A stretch of 64,000 nt of DNA from Pomacea canaliculata (lineage: Eukaryota; Mollusca; Gastropoda; Architaenioglossa; Ampullariidae), in the NCBI RefSeq assembly GCF_003073045.1, contig NC_037599.1, positions 25,148,695 to 25,212,694 of the forward strand, written 5' to 3'. Made by a program: the position numbers and the translations under genes. Below the pieces are notes generated by a model. It had not been told where the DNA came from. It searched no databases and saw only the letters and a list, made by a program, of their open reading frames with translations. Positions 12,148-23,667 of this stretch are shown here, one piece after another (position 1 is the stretch's first letter; every line of letters begins with the position of its first letter).

Positions 12148-13329
12148 TTTACAAAGTCTGTCAATAGTTCATCTCACAAGCCTGTCACTCAGATGTATTC
12201 TGTTGCGAAAAGAGAACATAACGTATGTCACAAAAACTACTACTTAATCTATTGATAACTTAGGTTTTTGTTTTATGTAACAAGTTTGTGCAATGCCAGA
12301 GTACACACAACACACATTTATTTTAAATGAGTCAGAATGAGAGAGATTATATGTGCACACAACCTCAATGAGAAAGACCACATTTTAGGGGCAGTGAAGT
12401 GGGACTGCATGTACTTTTTTCATCCAATATCTCATGATCAAATTTGATTTCACACAAACATAATATGATTATATGTTTCTTCATAATCAAATGTTTGTCT
12501 ATCAAACCAAAACACCTTGTGATGAAATGGGACTTTTCCTTCACATGTGGTTAGAACCAGGTTCCTTGCAGTGAACAGGTCTGTGGAAAAGTGATGGAGG
12601 GAATGACCACATTGAGTTGTGCATGGTGAGCTACAGGTGCACAGGAGGGGGAAAATTTGGTTTGGAAAGTGCTTCCACCTCCACCAAGAGCTGTATACAG
12701 GAGATTCAACCATGACAGTATGAAGGGTGAAAGAGGGATGAAGACAACAGAGCACCTTGAGAAAAGCCCCAACACTCATTCTGTGAACAGGTGTCAGACA
12801 AAATCTGAACCCATAACTCACTCCAAATGTTAGAGTACCAAAATGCTTTTGCTCAAAAGTACTAGAAATTCAGAAGGAAAAGTTTTCAGTTTTGCACCTT
12901 TACATTTTGATATTTTCAGCATATTTGGTATGTCAGAAACGATTGTTCATCAACGCGCTTACTATAGCAATATGTATATTTTAAAGTAAGAGTACAAGCT
13001 TACTACAGCCCTCCGTCTTTAGTGATTGCATGTCATTTATAATAATATTAGCGTGTTTGGTGCGTGCGACATCTTGACGTCTGCTGTGGGCGCCACTGGT
13101 GACGTCATCACAACACCGGAGACCTCCCGTTGAATTCTAGTAAGGTTAGGAGAAAATTCAATGGTTATACTCACATTCGTAAGGAGTATGCCTAAGGCAC
13201 CAAGAAAGAAGAGGTACAAAAAGCAAAGAGTAAGAACAAGAGCTGAGAGTGAAAAAGGGCTGAGATTCCATCTCGAAACGTTTTTGGTCACGCTTGTCTT
13301 GGATTAGAACACATTGGTATATTTCCCAG
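12148..13329. promoter_or_regulatory. divergent promoter region between PIGW and REX1BD
   Basis: This lies between the PIGW start codon (minus strand) and the first placed REX1BD exon (plus strand). A locally CpG-richer stretch at about 13060-13140 contains a palindromic CRE. The unplaced first coding exon of REX1BD should lie near here. An ATG at 13192 opens a short basic frame (MPKAPRKKRYKKQR) followed by GTAAGA, but that donor phase does not match the next exon, so I do not annotate it. The PIGW transcription start is not visible from sequence alone. Confidence 0.45.
13100..13107. promoter_or_regulatory. CRE octamer TGACGTCA
   Basis: A perfect palindromic cAMP-response element / ATF site lies in the CpG-richer interval between the divergent PIGW and REX1BD genes. 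A half site (TGACGT) lies about 25 bases to the left. Such octamers are typical of TATA-less divergent housekeeping promoters. Confidence 0.6.
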
Positions 13330-16300
13330 AAGGTGAACTAATAAAAAAGTTTCATGCTGTCCAGGAAGAAAGAGTGGAAGCCTATAAATTTTTGGAGAGG
13401 TACCTTACAACTTCTGGTTAATGGTTTAAATATTCTATTAGATTTACAGACATCAGCTAGGTAACTGTCATATTCATAAGCAGGTTTACTTTAGATGTAA
13501 CCCAAGTACTGATGTTACCCAACCAGAAGGCTACACAGATACCATCTACTAATTCTAGATACTTACAAACCACCTTACCAGTAAATACATAGATACTAAT
13601 TTTTTTTAAGGAGGACAGCAGTAGCTGCGATGACCGGCCCGCCCGCTGGCCCCCACCAGTAAATATACTATATATACAACTATATTATTTCATCATCCGC
13701 CCCTTGGGAATTAATTGCCCACCCCTGCTCTAAGGTGTATTGAAATATCCAGAAAATGTATACACACATATATTTACAGATGTGTAACACATGATTTTCT
13801 TACAAAAATCATAATACAAAAATTATAATCTGTTTACAGGCCAGCCGCCTTGCTGTGATATAGCTATGATTGTTGGCTTCATGTAAAACACCAATCTAAC
13901 CATTGTTTTACCATTATTACCATACTATGAGCGCATGTAACTAACTTAATAGAACCTAGATCATAACATAACTGGCATATGCAGTCTTCAAAAAATAAAC
14001 CAAAAATTTATCTATCAGTTTAATAATTGATGAGGTATATGATTTTTCTAACCCATAATTAACATACTATTATAAGATTTTCTACACATGGGACATACAT
14101 TTCCAGGGTAGGATCTAACTTTGCAAAAGAATTTAAAGAAATAGCTAGCAAAAGTCGGACATAAAGGAGATAAATGCATATTCATTTTAGTTAAATTTGT
14201 TAAAGACTAGCCAAAATTATTCGATTTTTTTCAAGCTGTTTTCAGATAAAGATCTAGTGGTTATTTTTAAAATCTGAACAATTAGTAAGGGAGATAAAGG
14301 CCTTCAAACATCAACATTTTGATCTGTGCATAGAAAGAGGTGAAATCCTACACAAACCCAATTTAAATGTGGTCCCAGATCTCCTATTGGCTGTAGTGTT
14401 GACAGTTAAAGTGTATCCCTGCTATAACTTGTAATGTCAGGAATTAGACTTTTATATTTCCCATGTAGAATTTATTTACTCAGATTTGTTGACTTACTCT
14501 CTTGTAATGAATTAGAAAATTTCACTCCTTGAAAGTGTTAATACTACTTTTCCTAAACAAGAGTTATACATGATAGGGTGTCAGGTATGTAGTGTAACAA
14601 AAACTAAATAGTGCTAGGCTTGCTGAGAAAGAAATCAAAATGCTGGCCTATATCTTGAGAACAAAAGTGGGTTCTTCATTTAGATTTTGTAAAACAGTAA
14701 CTTGTGCTTAGCTGAGAATCATTTGAAATAAAACTGGACACTAATAAAAACTTAAAACATTTAATTCATAAGACCATGCTGTTGATTTGGCCAGTGGCTT
14801 TTCGGCTTACCTGGAAGGAGCTCCCCATTACAACTTTGTAATGTATCGAAGTCTTGTGCATGAAGTGACACAGAGCTTCAAAACCATATCAGAGGAAGCA
14901 ATTTCCATTTCAAAGACACTGTGTGAGAAATACAAGTTGAACAAAGTTGCAGAATGTATTGACAGTATTCAGGCTGGAGAACAGGAAAAGCTGGAGCTGG
15001 TGAGGCTATGAGTATTTTGTGCTAATTAATGGTATACTATAAACTATGATGTAGTTTTGTGCTAATTAATGATATGCTTTTAAATTATAATGGAACAGCT
15101 GTTCGGCACAAGTGAATGTCCTTGCTTCAGCATAATTTGCTGCCAGTGTTTACATGTGGCTCATCCTTAGTGAATGTAGGTTGCTGCTACTCAGTAGTTG
15201 AAATAACTATTTAAAAGGGAAGTCTCCTACATTTTGCCATTTGGGGAGTGTGGTATTAGGCCCCCACATTTCCTGGGGCAAGGATTTTGTTAGGCCAGTG
15301 TCCTTTTCTCCTTTAACCTTTCCCAACCCACTATGAAGTCAGAGAAGTCAAGAGCTAGATTGACTGGGGAAAGTTCACTGTATCACATGGGAACTAAACC
15401 AATGTGCTTTCAGTTTTGTACATTATTTGGCTATCTGCTTCCTCAAAATTACATGTAAATTATAACAACTTAAGGTAATGGTTTATTGCTTTTTATGTAG
15501 GCACAAAAGATAACCACTCTGGCTGCCGTGCATTTGATGACAGCAAATGGTCATAGTGATGGGTGTTTTAATGCTCATTGTGTAGCCATAGTTGATACCT
15601 ACGTTTATGTGGTACTTTTCTCATGGTCCAGAGATTATAATTTGAAGAGGCAAATAGAGTAGTGATTAGAGAACCAGCATCTCAGGCTAGAAGCCTACAT
15701 ATTAGCCAGTTCAACGCATATTTTATGCAGCACACTCACCACAGTATATCCAGCTGTTAAATGGATAGCCATCACCTTGAGCAAGGGTTGGGAAACGAAA
15801 AGCAGCAAAGGAAAGAAGATGAGCATTGTTCTCACCAGAAGCTGGCTCTGACATAAGTACAGTCTCCAATGACCAAAAAGTTATGGGACCATCTTCTATT
15901 CATTTTTGAAAGACTACTAACTGTTGATACTGTGTGATGCTTTTGACATAGCCACAGAAATCAAATCAAATCAAATAAAACTTTATTGTCTGTCCAAGGA
16001 AGTCCAAGACAGAAATTTTTCTTACACTCACAAGCCCAAGCACATATACAAACATAATATGAGCATAGCAAATATAATATGAACATGACAAAACATAATT
16101 GCCAGACATACCCATTCAACACACACGCACACCTACACCTTCTCTCACATACATGGAGGATGCCAGGTAGTATTGCAGCTCTTCGAGTACTTATGCCTCT
16201 TATTTAAGATGGTGATTGCTGCTGGCATGAAGGACCTCTGATAGGCAGTTTTTTGCGCACATGGCACTTTGTAGCACCTGCCCAGGGGCCACAGCTGAAA

Positions 16301-16927
16301 TTTGGGATGGAGGGGGTGTGTTTGGTCTGAAATTATTTTATGTGCCATCTCTTTGACTGCATGAAGATACAAGAAATAGAAATAATGACAAGTTTTTTTG
16401 AATACTTTTCATTAATATGCAGACAGCAGAGCTACAGATAGCTCGTCAGGGTGTTGTCGATAACCCTGAGGATGAAAGCATGCCAGCACAGGTGGCAGGC
16501 CTCCAAGAAAAGTAAGCCAACTAATATCTTGCCTAAAAATGATTATATGGAAAAAAGTGCCTGTCTCATATTAACTGTGTTCTTTAAAGGCAGATTGTAA
16601 AATCTTTACTTGTTACAAGACGATAAATGGCTGCATGCAAAATATCAGAATATACCTTTATTTTTTATATCAACTTTTTATATCATAACCTAACACCATA
16701 ATATGCCTCCACATAGGTTTACTCTGTAATATAATTGTATGTACCATTACACTTTAGTAAACCTCCACATACGCTGTAATTTACTTCCTTGTACCATTAC
16801 ACAGCGGTTTCACATATTTCTCTTTCTTGATTTCAGACTTCAGAATGTTGTCTGCAGAATCAACGAGCATCTTGAAGACCTCAAGTATGAATCAGAAGAT
16901 CTGTACACCAATGGGGAAGGAAGATGA
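13330..16927 (+). CDS. REX1BD: REX1B domain protein (Required for excision 1-B), first exon missing
   Basis: This is an orthologue of human REX1BD (C19orf60), named after the Chlamydomonas Rex1-B excision-repair factor. Its biochemical role is poorly known. Exons: 13330-13399, 14795-14999, 16423-16511 and 16837-16927 (TGA). Phases agree (1, 2, 0, 2). The first placed exon encodes GELIKKFHAVQEERVEAYK. The second gives the family hallmark GAPHYNFVMYRSLVHEVTQ, matching the human GPPYDFPRYRSTVHEVTQ block. The last ends HLEDLKYESEDLYTNGEGR, matching the human tail. The protein is small, helical and cytosolic or nuclear. The 13330 exon needs an incoming phase-1 donor, so a short ATG exon upstream is missing from this model. 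Introns hold a SINE and a LINE tail. Confidence 0.88.
13640..13727. mobile_element. hAT-like terminal fragment
   Basis: The right end, ATTAATTGCCCACCCCTG, reads in reverse as CAGGGGTGGGCAATTAAT. This is a terminal sequence typical of hAT-type elements and their MITEs. A GC-rich block (GGCCCGCCCGCTGGCCCCCA) lies inside. No matching left terminus or 8-bp target duplication was found, so it is probably a broken copy. It lies in a REX1BD intron. Confidence 0.4.
13834..13910 (+). repeat. SINE module, copy A
   Basis: The segment GTTTACAGGCCAGCCGCC, then TTGCTGTGATATAGC and a GGCTTCATGTAAAACACCAA tail, recurs near 33522-33600 and partly near 58556-58590. The 33.4-kb copy follows a tRNA-like head, so this is probably the body of the same SINE family. 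Confidence 0.6.
15655..15875 (+). mobile_element. tRNA-derived SINE copy
   Basis: The tRNA-like head (GTAGTGATTAGAGAACC, then GCCAGTTCAACGC as a degenerate B box) is followed by a body (TATCCAGCTGTTAAATGGATA...AAGGGTTGGGAAA). The body resembles those at 36890-36960 and 60200-60270. It lies in the REX1BD intron between the exons at 14795 and 16423. Confidence 0.55.
15958..16385 (-). mobile_element. LINE 3' fragment with coding tail, copy 2
   Basis: Read on the minus strand, it starts within the C-terminal end of a LINE ORF2. Residues such as HPLHPKFQLWPLGRCYKVP, then QRSFMPAAITILN, match the widespread HPL..F..LPSGRRY...SF.P.AI..LN terminus of non-LTR retrotransposons. It runs into a 3' UTR ending AATAAAGTTTTATTTGATTT. 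It is 5'-truncated and lies antisense in a REX1BD intron. It is the longest of the three copies of this family in the window. Confidence 0.75.
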
Positions 16928-19496
16928 CCCCTAGAGTGTGACTGTCTTTTGTGAAACATAATTATGCAGTTGCTAGACACTGAAGAATTTTCACTTTATT
17001 CTGTTTTTCATGAGGATGCATGAACTACATCAGGTGGATCAAAGTCTGCAAGTGACATATGACCAACTTTATTAATTCCAATGGGCAATTAGGGAAGTGT
17101 GTTCTGTTACAAAAGTTATGGAAAAAAATCATAGAGAAAAAAGAAAGCAAGTGCTAGTTACAAGATAGGGATAAAGCAAGTGATGCATCATAGCAAAACA
17201 GAAAAACATACCATCTTGTGTCTAGAATTAGGTACTCCAAACTGAGCAAATTGCTGGATTGAGATTCAGTTTAGTGAAGGTTCCTTACAGGTATTGTCAG
17301 GTATGCACATTTATTTAATGTTTGGCAGTTCATTAATATGAAAAGTGCTGTTAGATGACTAGAAAATTAAACTGATTTGATGCAGGTGATCATTGTTGTA
17401 GTATGACAATAAGAAACAAAGGGTGGAGTTATGTTATTTTCTGAACTTTTTGTGTGAATATTTTCATGGTTAACTTGACAAACGAAAATTGTTATGTTGT
17501 TAGCAGTGTCAGCAGCTAAGGCCATATTATGGTAAGTTACGAAACAGTCACACCAGTCATGGCAACAGGAGAAACTTGTGCAAATGATGTGAGAGAAGTT
17601 GCTGCACATGGCAGGCTGATTAAGAAGATGCATTCTGGAGGAATTTGATGCACCACCATTACGTCAGCTCTGTTGGATCAGATCAGTTATCACAAACTTG
17701 TCTGAACCAAAAAGAAACCTTGAGGGTATCTGGGACTGTAGACCACCTATAAATCCATTCTATTGATGTCCAACAAGATGTTCTTGAGAGTGAGACAGGT
17801 GATGATATATCACTATCAGCAGTGTTGTTAGTTTTTAGCAGGCAAGACCAGTAGCTGGCCGTCTACTTTGACCAACAACACGTACTACGTACAATGAGCA
17901 GGTTGCGAACAATTTATTGTCAAATTCTGCAGTTTTCGAGTTTATTGAAGAAATGATTTTTTTCTGGTGACCATGCCAAAAAGATGATTAGAAGTAGATT
18001 AATGCTTCATGTTTCAGCAGGATTGTGACATTCTGCCAGTTGTCAGAATATAGGATGTTTCAGGTGTTAATGATAGCTATATGATTTAGGAAGACCCAGG
18101 TACTCCATTCCTTTCACAGGAGAATAGTATTGATACAAAATTGATACTAAAACCATTTTTATACCGTTAATATAATCAGTTACGTCACCTTTTAAATCTT
18201 TTTTTGGTTTTGTTTTGGAATGTGTTGCATAAATAAGTGTTATGGTTCAGAGCAGTGACATTTACTTGAAATTCCAATTTTAAAGCACTATTATTAATAG
18301 TTTTCAGTACCTGGGTGTCCTAAAATAAAAATTGTAGCAGTTCATTGTGTTAGGTAGTGCTTCCAGATGATTTCTAAGTGTTTAATACTTAACTGATGGT
18401 GTACTGACCTTTCATTTTAGAGTATAAAATTACTTGGAAATTAAAATATTTTAAAATGTACAGCTTGTAAACTTTGAAAAAAACTTGGTATCATTGAAAT
18501 GATGAAAAAATTATCTGTGTACGTGTTGTTTTGCTTATTATTAATTCAAAAATCAGCTTGGAGTACTTAACTAAAACTATTCTTAAGACACACCTGCTAC
18601 ACCACACACAATCGACAATATATTCTGTGGTTGAGCAGCTGGACTGCAGAGGGTACAAATGCCTCTGCATACAGCCATAGCAAAGTCTGCCTAAACTCAG
18701 TGAAACAAATTCTCCTGTTATAACATATTTTGGTATAGACAAAATGCTGGAAATTTCTGAATTTGCTGATCACAAAAAGAAACCAAATCCCTCTGGCACT
18801 TGTTATTTAAAACAAATATGAACAATACTGTTCGAACTATTCCAGTCATGGAAAAAATTATAATTAGCTTATTGAAGCTCTTTCATTTAGTGTCCTGTGG
18901 TAACTTCCAATCACCATTTAGCAGTTTTTTTGTGCTATACACAAACCTGAAAAGGGGGTTGAGTGTATGTGCATGGCTTTGCTGACAGCATTCTTTCACT
19001 CTATCTACAAGCTGCACCATTCTAGCTTTGTTGGCAGGGATAAAAAGTGATTTAAAAGAGTTCTTGTTCTTGCTGAAGATTGTACCAGAAACAAGGCAAA
19101 ATGAACAAAGCGAATCCTGACGGCCTGCTTAATGCATAAAAGTCTGGTATGGTCATTCTGTGCCGGGATCTTCCACCTTTGACATGCACTGATGAAGATT
19201 AAACTGCTGTCACTGTTCTCGATACCTTTCATCCCTAGTGATGATAGGGAGGGTGTTAATATCTACAGATACCTCAGTATAATTATGTCTACTTGTGTCT
19301 TTACATATGCTTTTTTAACACCTTGCTCTAAAGCTCAGTTTGGTGTGATAAGTATTCTCCGGGTATTGTGGACTATAAAAATCTTGTGTTTATTACCATT
19401 ACCCAAAACTCCTGCTCCTATAACTGAGAAGATATTTACCATATCAATTAATTAACCCACAACCCAAATCACAACACAACTAGTAAAAAATGTCAC
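16928..19496. other. 3' UTR of REX1BD and intergenic region up to BTF3
   Basis: No coding sequence is supported. It is AT-rich, with short open frames lacking splice or family support. REX1BD and BTF3 converge here. No clear mobile element was recognised. Confidence 0.55.
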
Positions 19497-19502
19497 TTTA
19501 TT
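19497..19502 (-). terminator. polyadenylation signal AATAAA of BTF3
   Basis: On the minus strand an AATAAA hexamer (GAAAATAAAGTGACA context) lies about 300 bases after the BTF3 stop codon. That is a reasonable 3' UTR length, and no closer hexamer was noticed. Confidence 0.6.
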
Positions 19503-19801
19503 TTCATTCAAAACTGCATTGTAATTGGGAGTCCAACTCAAGGTCACCCTCAAGATTAATACAGCCCTTGAACCACAAATACACTCAGGAAACGCAGAAC
19601 ATAAAGCAATGACAAAGCAACAAAGTTAAAGGAAAAAGAGTTGCTTGTATTTGCAGTTGGAATTTACAGAGGCAATTTACAAAGAGCTGTTTTCTCACTA
19701 AAAAGATGCAAACAAGGGCAGGCAGTGGATTCAGGGTGTGAAGAGGCCAGGGTGTTGATACACGAATATTGTGGATGTCAAGCTGCCTCTTGGGTTTGCA
19801 G

Positions 19802-21627
19802 TCACACCCCCTCCCCTTTTGAAGCTTCATCAAAGTTTCCAACCAACTCTGAAGCACAAAATAACAAGTGTAAATAAAACAATTTTCTTTGACCATTTGC
19901 TTGTCTTCTAATAGTAATCCAGAAATGTATAACTTTACAAGAAATGATCAAAAATGACAAGCCTTCCCTATATCTGTTATATCAAATGTATTAGTTACCT
20001 GGAACTTCATCATCGTCGTCAATATCTCCAGCATTTTGCTTTGAGGTATCACCAGCAGCTGCAATGACCACAGAAGGATTTAGGTAAGAAAGTTCACACT
20101 GCCTTTGCATAACATTAGAATATTGCAGTATAACTGTAGCAGTTTATCAGATAAACAATATGAGATTATTCCACCAGAAACTAGACATCCAGAATGTCAA
20201 TGAGATGCCAACATTGAGATACTGCTCCCAAAATGCACATAAATTCCACATTCACCACCTTTTGATGAACCCAGCCTTAGGAATAGTTCTCCAGACCTAA
20301 ACTAGGAAATTACTGAGAAAACGTAAGGGATGACAACTTACCCATACCACTGGCAACAGAAGAAGCCAATTTCTTGAGACTGCTCAAGCTTTCAGCCCCA
20401 AGCTGATTCAAAATACCAGGAAGCATTTCAGCTATTTCTGATAACACACAAATTAAAACGTAACAATGTTTACAGTGTTATATTAAATGTCAAATCACAT
20501 TTGTTGTATTTAAAGACTATTCCTCTCCTGCAAAATTGCAAGCTGATCGTCAGCACAATTACCACAAATGCCACATTTCAAATTATACCATCTGCATAAC
20601 CATCACAATCGCTTATGGCAGAATCATATTTTAAATCTGTACAATCATATTGAAATGTGCCTAGATACAATCATCATAATTAACATACATTGAAACCTAC
20701 ATAAAAGCATTTTTATTGCATCTTGTAATAACTTATTTCTATGAGAACATCAAACATATTCTGAAAACCTCTAGAATATTTTACTCTAATCAAACAAGAC
20801 CATCACTGTATTTTATGCTACAGATCTGCATCTCTTTATGTTTAGCAAAAATTATTACGTTTCATTTCGGCGTGTCCTGTGATTGCAAAGGTGTTGGCAG
20901 CTAAAGAAGCCTGAACTTTCGGGTTGTTAAAATGGATCACCTGTCCATCCTCCTTAATCATGTTTACCTGAAGAAAATAATCCACAGGATACAATACACT
21001 TCTACATAATACCACACACATGCAAATTTCACTAAAAAAAAAAAAAAAAAAAGTGATACTTGGTCCTTGCACTCAGGTTTCATAACAATGTCAACACACA
21101 ACTAGTTTACCTTGAAATTAAAGAGATCTGATGTGAAGAACATACCTCTTCAATGCCTGGTATAGAATTGACTGAAAGTTTTTTCAATGAACTTTGTAGT
21201 TTTTTATCATCTGTTGTAGCTGTTCTATGGATGACCTTCTTCTTTCGTCTGGCTGAGCCCTGCAGCGACCAGCCATTTAAAATTCTAAATATTGCAATAA
21301 TTTTTAAACAAGATATTGGTATAAATTACAAATAAACATTCTGACAATAGCTGTTACACTTCGTCAGCACATTTATAATCATCCAGTTAATAGCGACCAT
21401 TTCTTTGTGTCTACAGAGTTAGGTACTTAGTATATCTGGGTAGAATAAAGGAATGAAGTTGAAGGGATGTGTGAAGTAACTATGCATTTAGTTGAATCTA
21501 TTTAAGATACAGCTGCTCTTATTTATTTCCAACAGCTGGCATCCACTCATGGTGTTGCAATCACCTTGCCTCCAATTCGCACTTGGTCTGCCTTGGCCTG
21601 CAACTGCTTTAATTTTTCTGGATTCAT
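19802..21627 (-). CDS. BTF3: BTF3, beta subunit of the nascent polypeptide-associated complex, complete, 6 coding exons
   Basis: Beta-NAC pairs with alpha-NAC and binds nascent chains at the ribosomal tunnel exit. Exons in transcript order: 21627-21565, 21259-21146, 20967-20859, 20437-20342, 20058-19999 and 19848-19802. Phases agree and give 162 residues, the length of the short human BTF3 isoform. [21 protein letters not shown] starts at the ATG; the basic RRKKKVIHR motif known to contact the ribosome follows. The NAC-domain core carries [19 protein letters not shown] and ITGHAE. The tail has [14 protein letters not shown], an acidic [10 protein letters not shown] patch and a final [11 protein letters not shown]. 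The gene lies head to head with NASP and tail to tail with REX1BD. Confidence 0.97.
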
Positions 21628-23667
21628 GTTTGCCCTCTGGAGACAGACAACACATTATCATCTACATAAAATAAAGGATAATTGAAATGCTTACTCTATT
21701 TTCCCTGTAGTTCTGGCAGATCTTGCTCGCAGAAGTAAACTACTTACTAACACCATGAAAATGGCCACACATCTTATTAAAGTCTCAAAGAGACACAGGC
21801 TTGTCCTAGAGATGCATTGAAAACCATGTTACTTTGCTTTTGCACACAGAAAGCCACATGTCTGCACCCATTTCTTTGGATACAGAGTGAATCATGGACC
21901 TCCAAGTGGTAACTTTATGGAAATGTTTATAATTCTTATTCTCACTTTTTATGATGGTCAGACCTGTAAACCAGTGTCTCATTCAGAGACAGGATATGTT
22001 GGAGCTCAGATACAAATTCAAAAATGAAAATGACCAACTTTCTAACCCATGAAGTATGCACAGTTACAAAAATAAAGACAGAGCAAATGCTAATTAAAAG
22101 ATAAGGAAAAAAACACCTGATCCTTACTGACATGGTGACAGTGCATTAACCACTGCAACATCAACTGCCCTAAACATACTAACAAAAGTAAAGTGTAGAA
22201 CCACCAACAAACACTAGCACAAGGACATAATGGCACCCAATTACAATCAAAACAAAAGGCAAGCAAGATAGTGATGCTTCACCTTTCAGTTTCTGCAGGA
22301 TTCAGAACTGCTTATGTATCAGTAATAATGAGAGGTGGCACTGGGGAGTAATCATCAATAATGCAGGTTTGCCGTAACAGTACTGAGGCTAAACTCAGCA
22401 AAGTTTAATAAATTACTCATACTGTTCTACGAGTGCAAAATGTTAATATCAGTTATACAAGAAATAAAGAGTTGACAACACTGTAATTTTGTTTCTTCCT
22501 AAATAACAGGAACCTCTGTACTTTTGTTGCACATTCTTAAAGATTATTGGTACTTTAAGCCACTTCAGTACAGCTTTACTTTGTGAGGTCCCTCAAAGCC
22601 ACAAGACTTTTTACAAAGCAGAAAAAAGGCTAGAATTAAAGTTTTGTTTTCACAGGTGTTATGTTTCACATGGCGTCCATAACAACCTATCAAGGTATGT
22701 CAATGCGTATCCGTCTCTTATGTTGCTCCACGGAAGCTATCTCAGACCGCTAACCATGGTGACTACCAATTATACTACAGACGTTGAAAGCGAATCCTAT
22801 GATCTTCTGACTGTTAAGAAAGTTAAGAATTGGGTACATCTCATATTTCTAGCTGATTAACAATACAGTATGACTCTTCCCCCTGTCTTAAAAAAAAAAC
22901 GTCCAGATAGAACCATACTAAACTCTCAATGTTAACAGGCAAACCTAAACAAATCCTTACCTTATACCGCTCCTATAAAGAAAATAGCTCATATCGAGTA
23001 TCATAGTTGTCTTACCAATCACTTCTGACAATTTACCAAAAACAACTCTTGCCATCAACATCCAAAAAAATCGCACTATATATTTGTGGGCCGAGGCCGC
23101 CCAGGATGGAGTGGCAAGAGAAGTATTTAGTACAACTTGATTATACCTGTAGCTCGTTCACGATTCCATAACCATGCTTTCCACTTCTGACCGAACGATG
23201 AAGTTATAACAATTTTGAGGCTAAAATCGGCATACAGAGTTGCATCATACCATAAAAGAGTAGTAGAACAGTGAGTCTACATACAAACTACAAGATAATA
23301 ACAGAATACCTACGGCTTATTTGGCAGACTTGTGAGATCGCTTTCGCCCACGAGGTTGGAGTATGGCTGCCTCAGAAAAGAATTGTGACGTCAGAGATAC
23401 GGGTGCTCTGTGTCACAAATAGTCTCTAACTAAAGCAAACTAGTTTTCTTAATCAATTATTTTTTCAAAAATTGTAAGCAGTTTTAGGATAAAATATAGC
23501 ACGAAAAGATTTAATGTATTGCACATCTAATAAACACGTGTCGTTTTAGAAGGCGGGTGAAAGATTATCTACCCTTGAGGAGAGGAGCGCGAAATTCCCG
23601 TCCGCTGGCGGCTGTGCACAGGCGCTCACTGTACACTCTTGTCTTCTGCAACTCACTGTCAGTACTC
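21628..23667. promoter_or_regulatory. divergent region with BTF3 5' UTR and shared BTF3/NASP promoter
   Basis: It lies between the start codons of BTF3 (minus) and NASP (plus). The part nearest NASP (about 23060-23660) is locally richer in CpG (CGAGGCCGCCC, CGCTGGCGGC) than the AT-rich surroundings and probably holds both transcription starts. A 5' UTR intron of BTF3 is likely, because the ATG lies far from this block. A tRNA-like SINE head in reverse orientation is present near 22110-22180. No TATA box is evident. Confidence 0.5.

Noticed and set aside
13192-13235. Short basic frame starting MPKAPRKKRYKKQR as the first REX1BD exon
   Set aside because: It has an ATG and a GTAAGA donor, but ends in phase 0 while the next exon needs phase 1 input.
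13037-13291. Minus-strand open frame that could be an upstream PIGW exon
   Set aside because: PIGW already has a family-like start at 12147, and this translation matches no part of the family; it is more likely promoter sequence.
20842-21072. Standalone 76-residue minus-strand protein
   Set aside because: It is BTF3 exon 3 (20967-20859) read through into the flanking introns.
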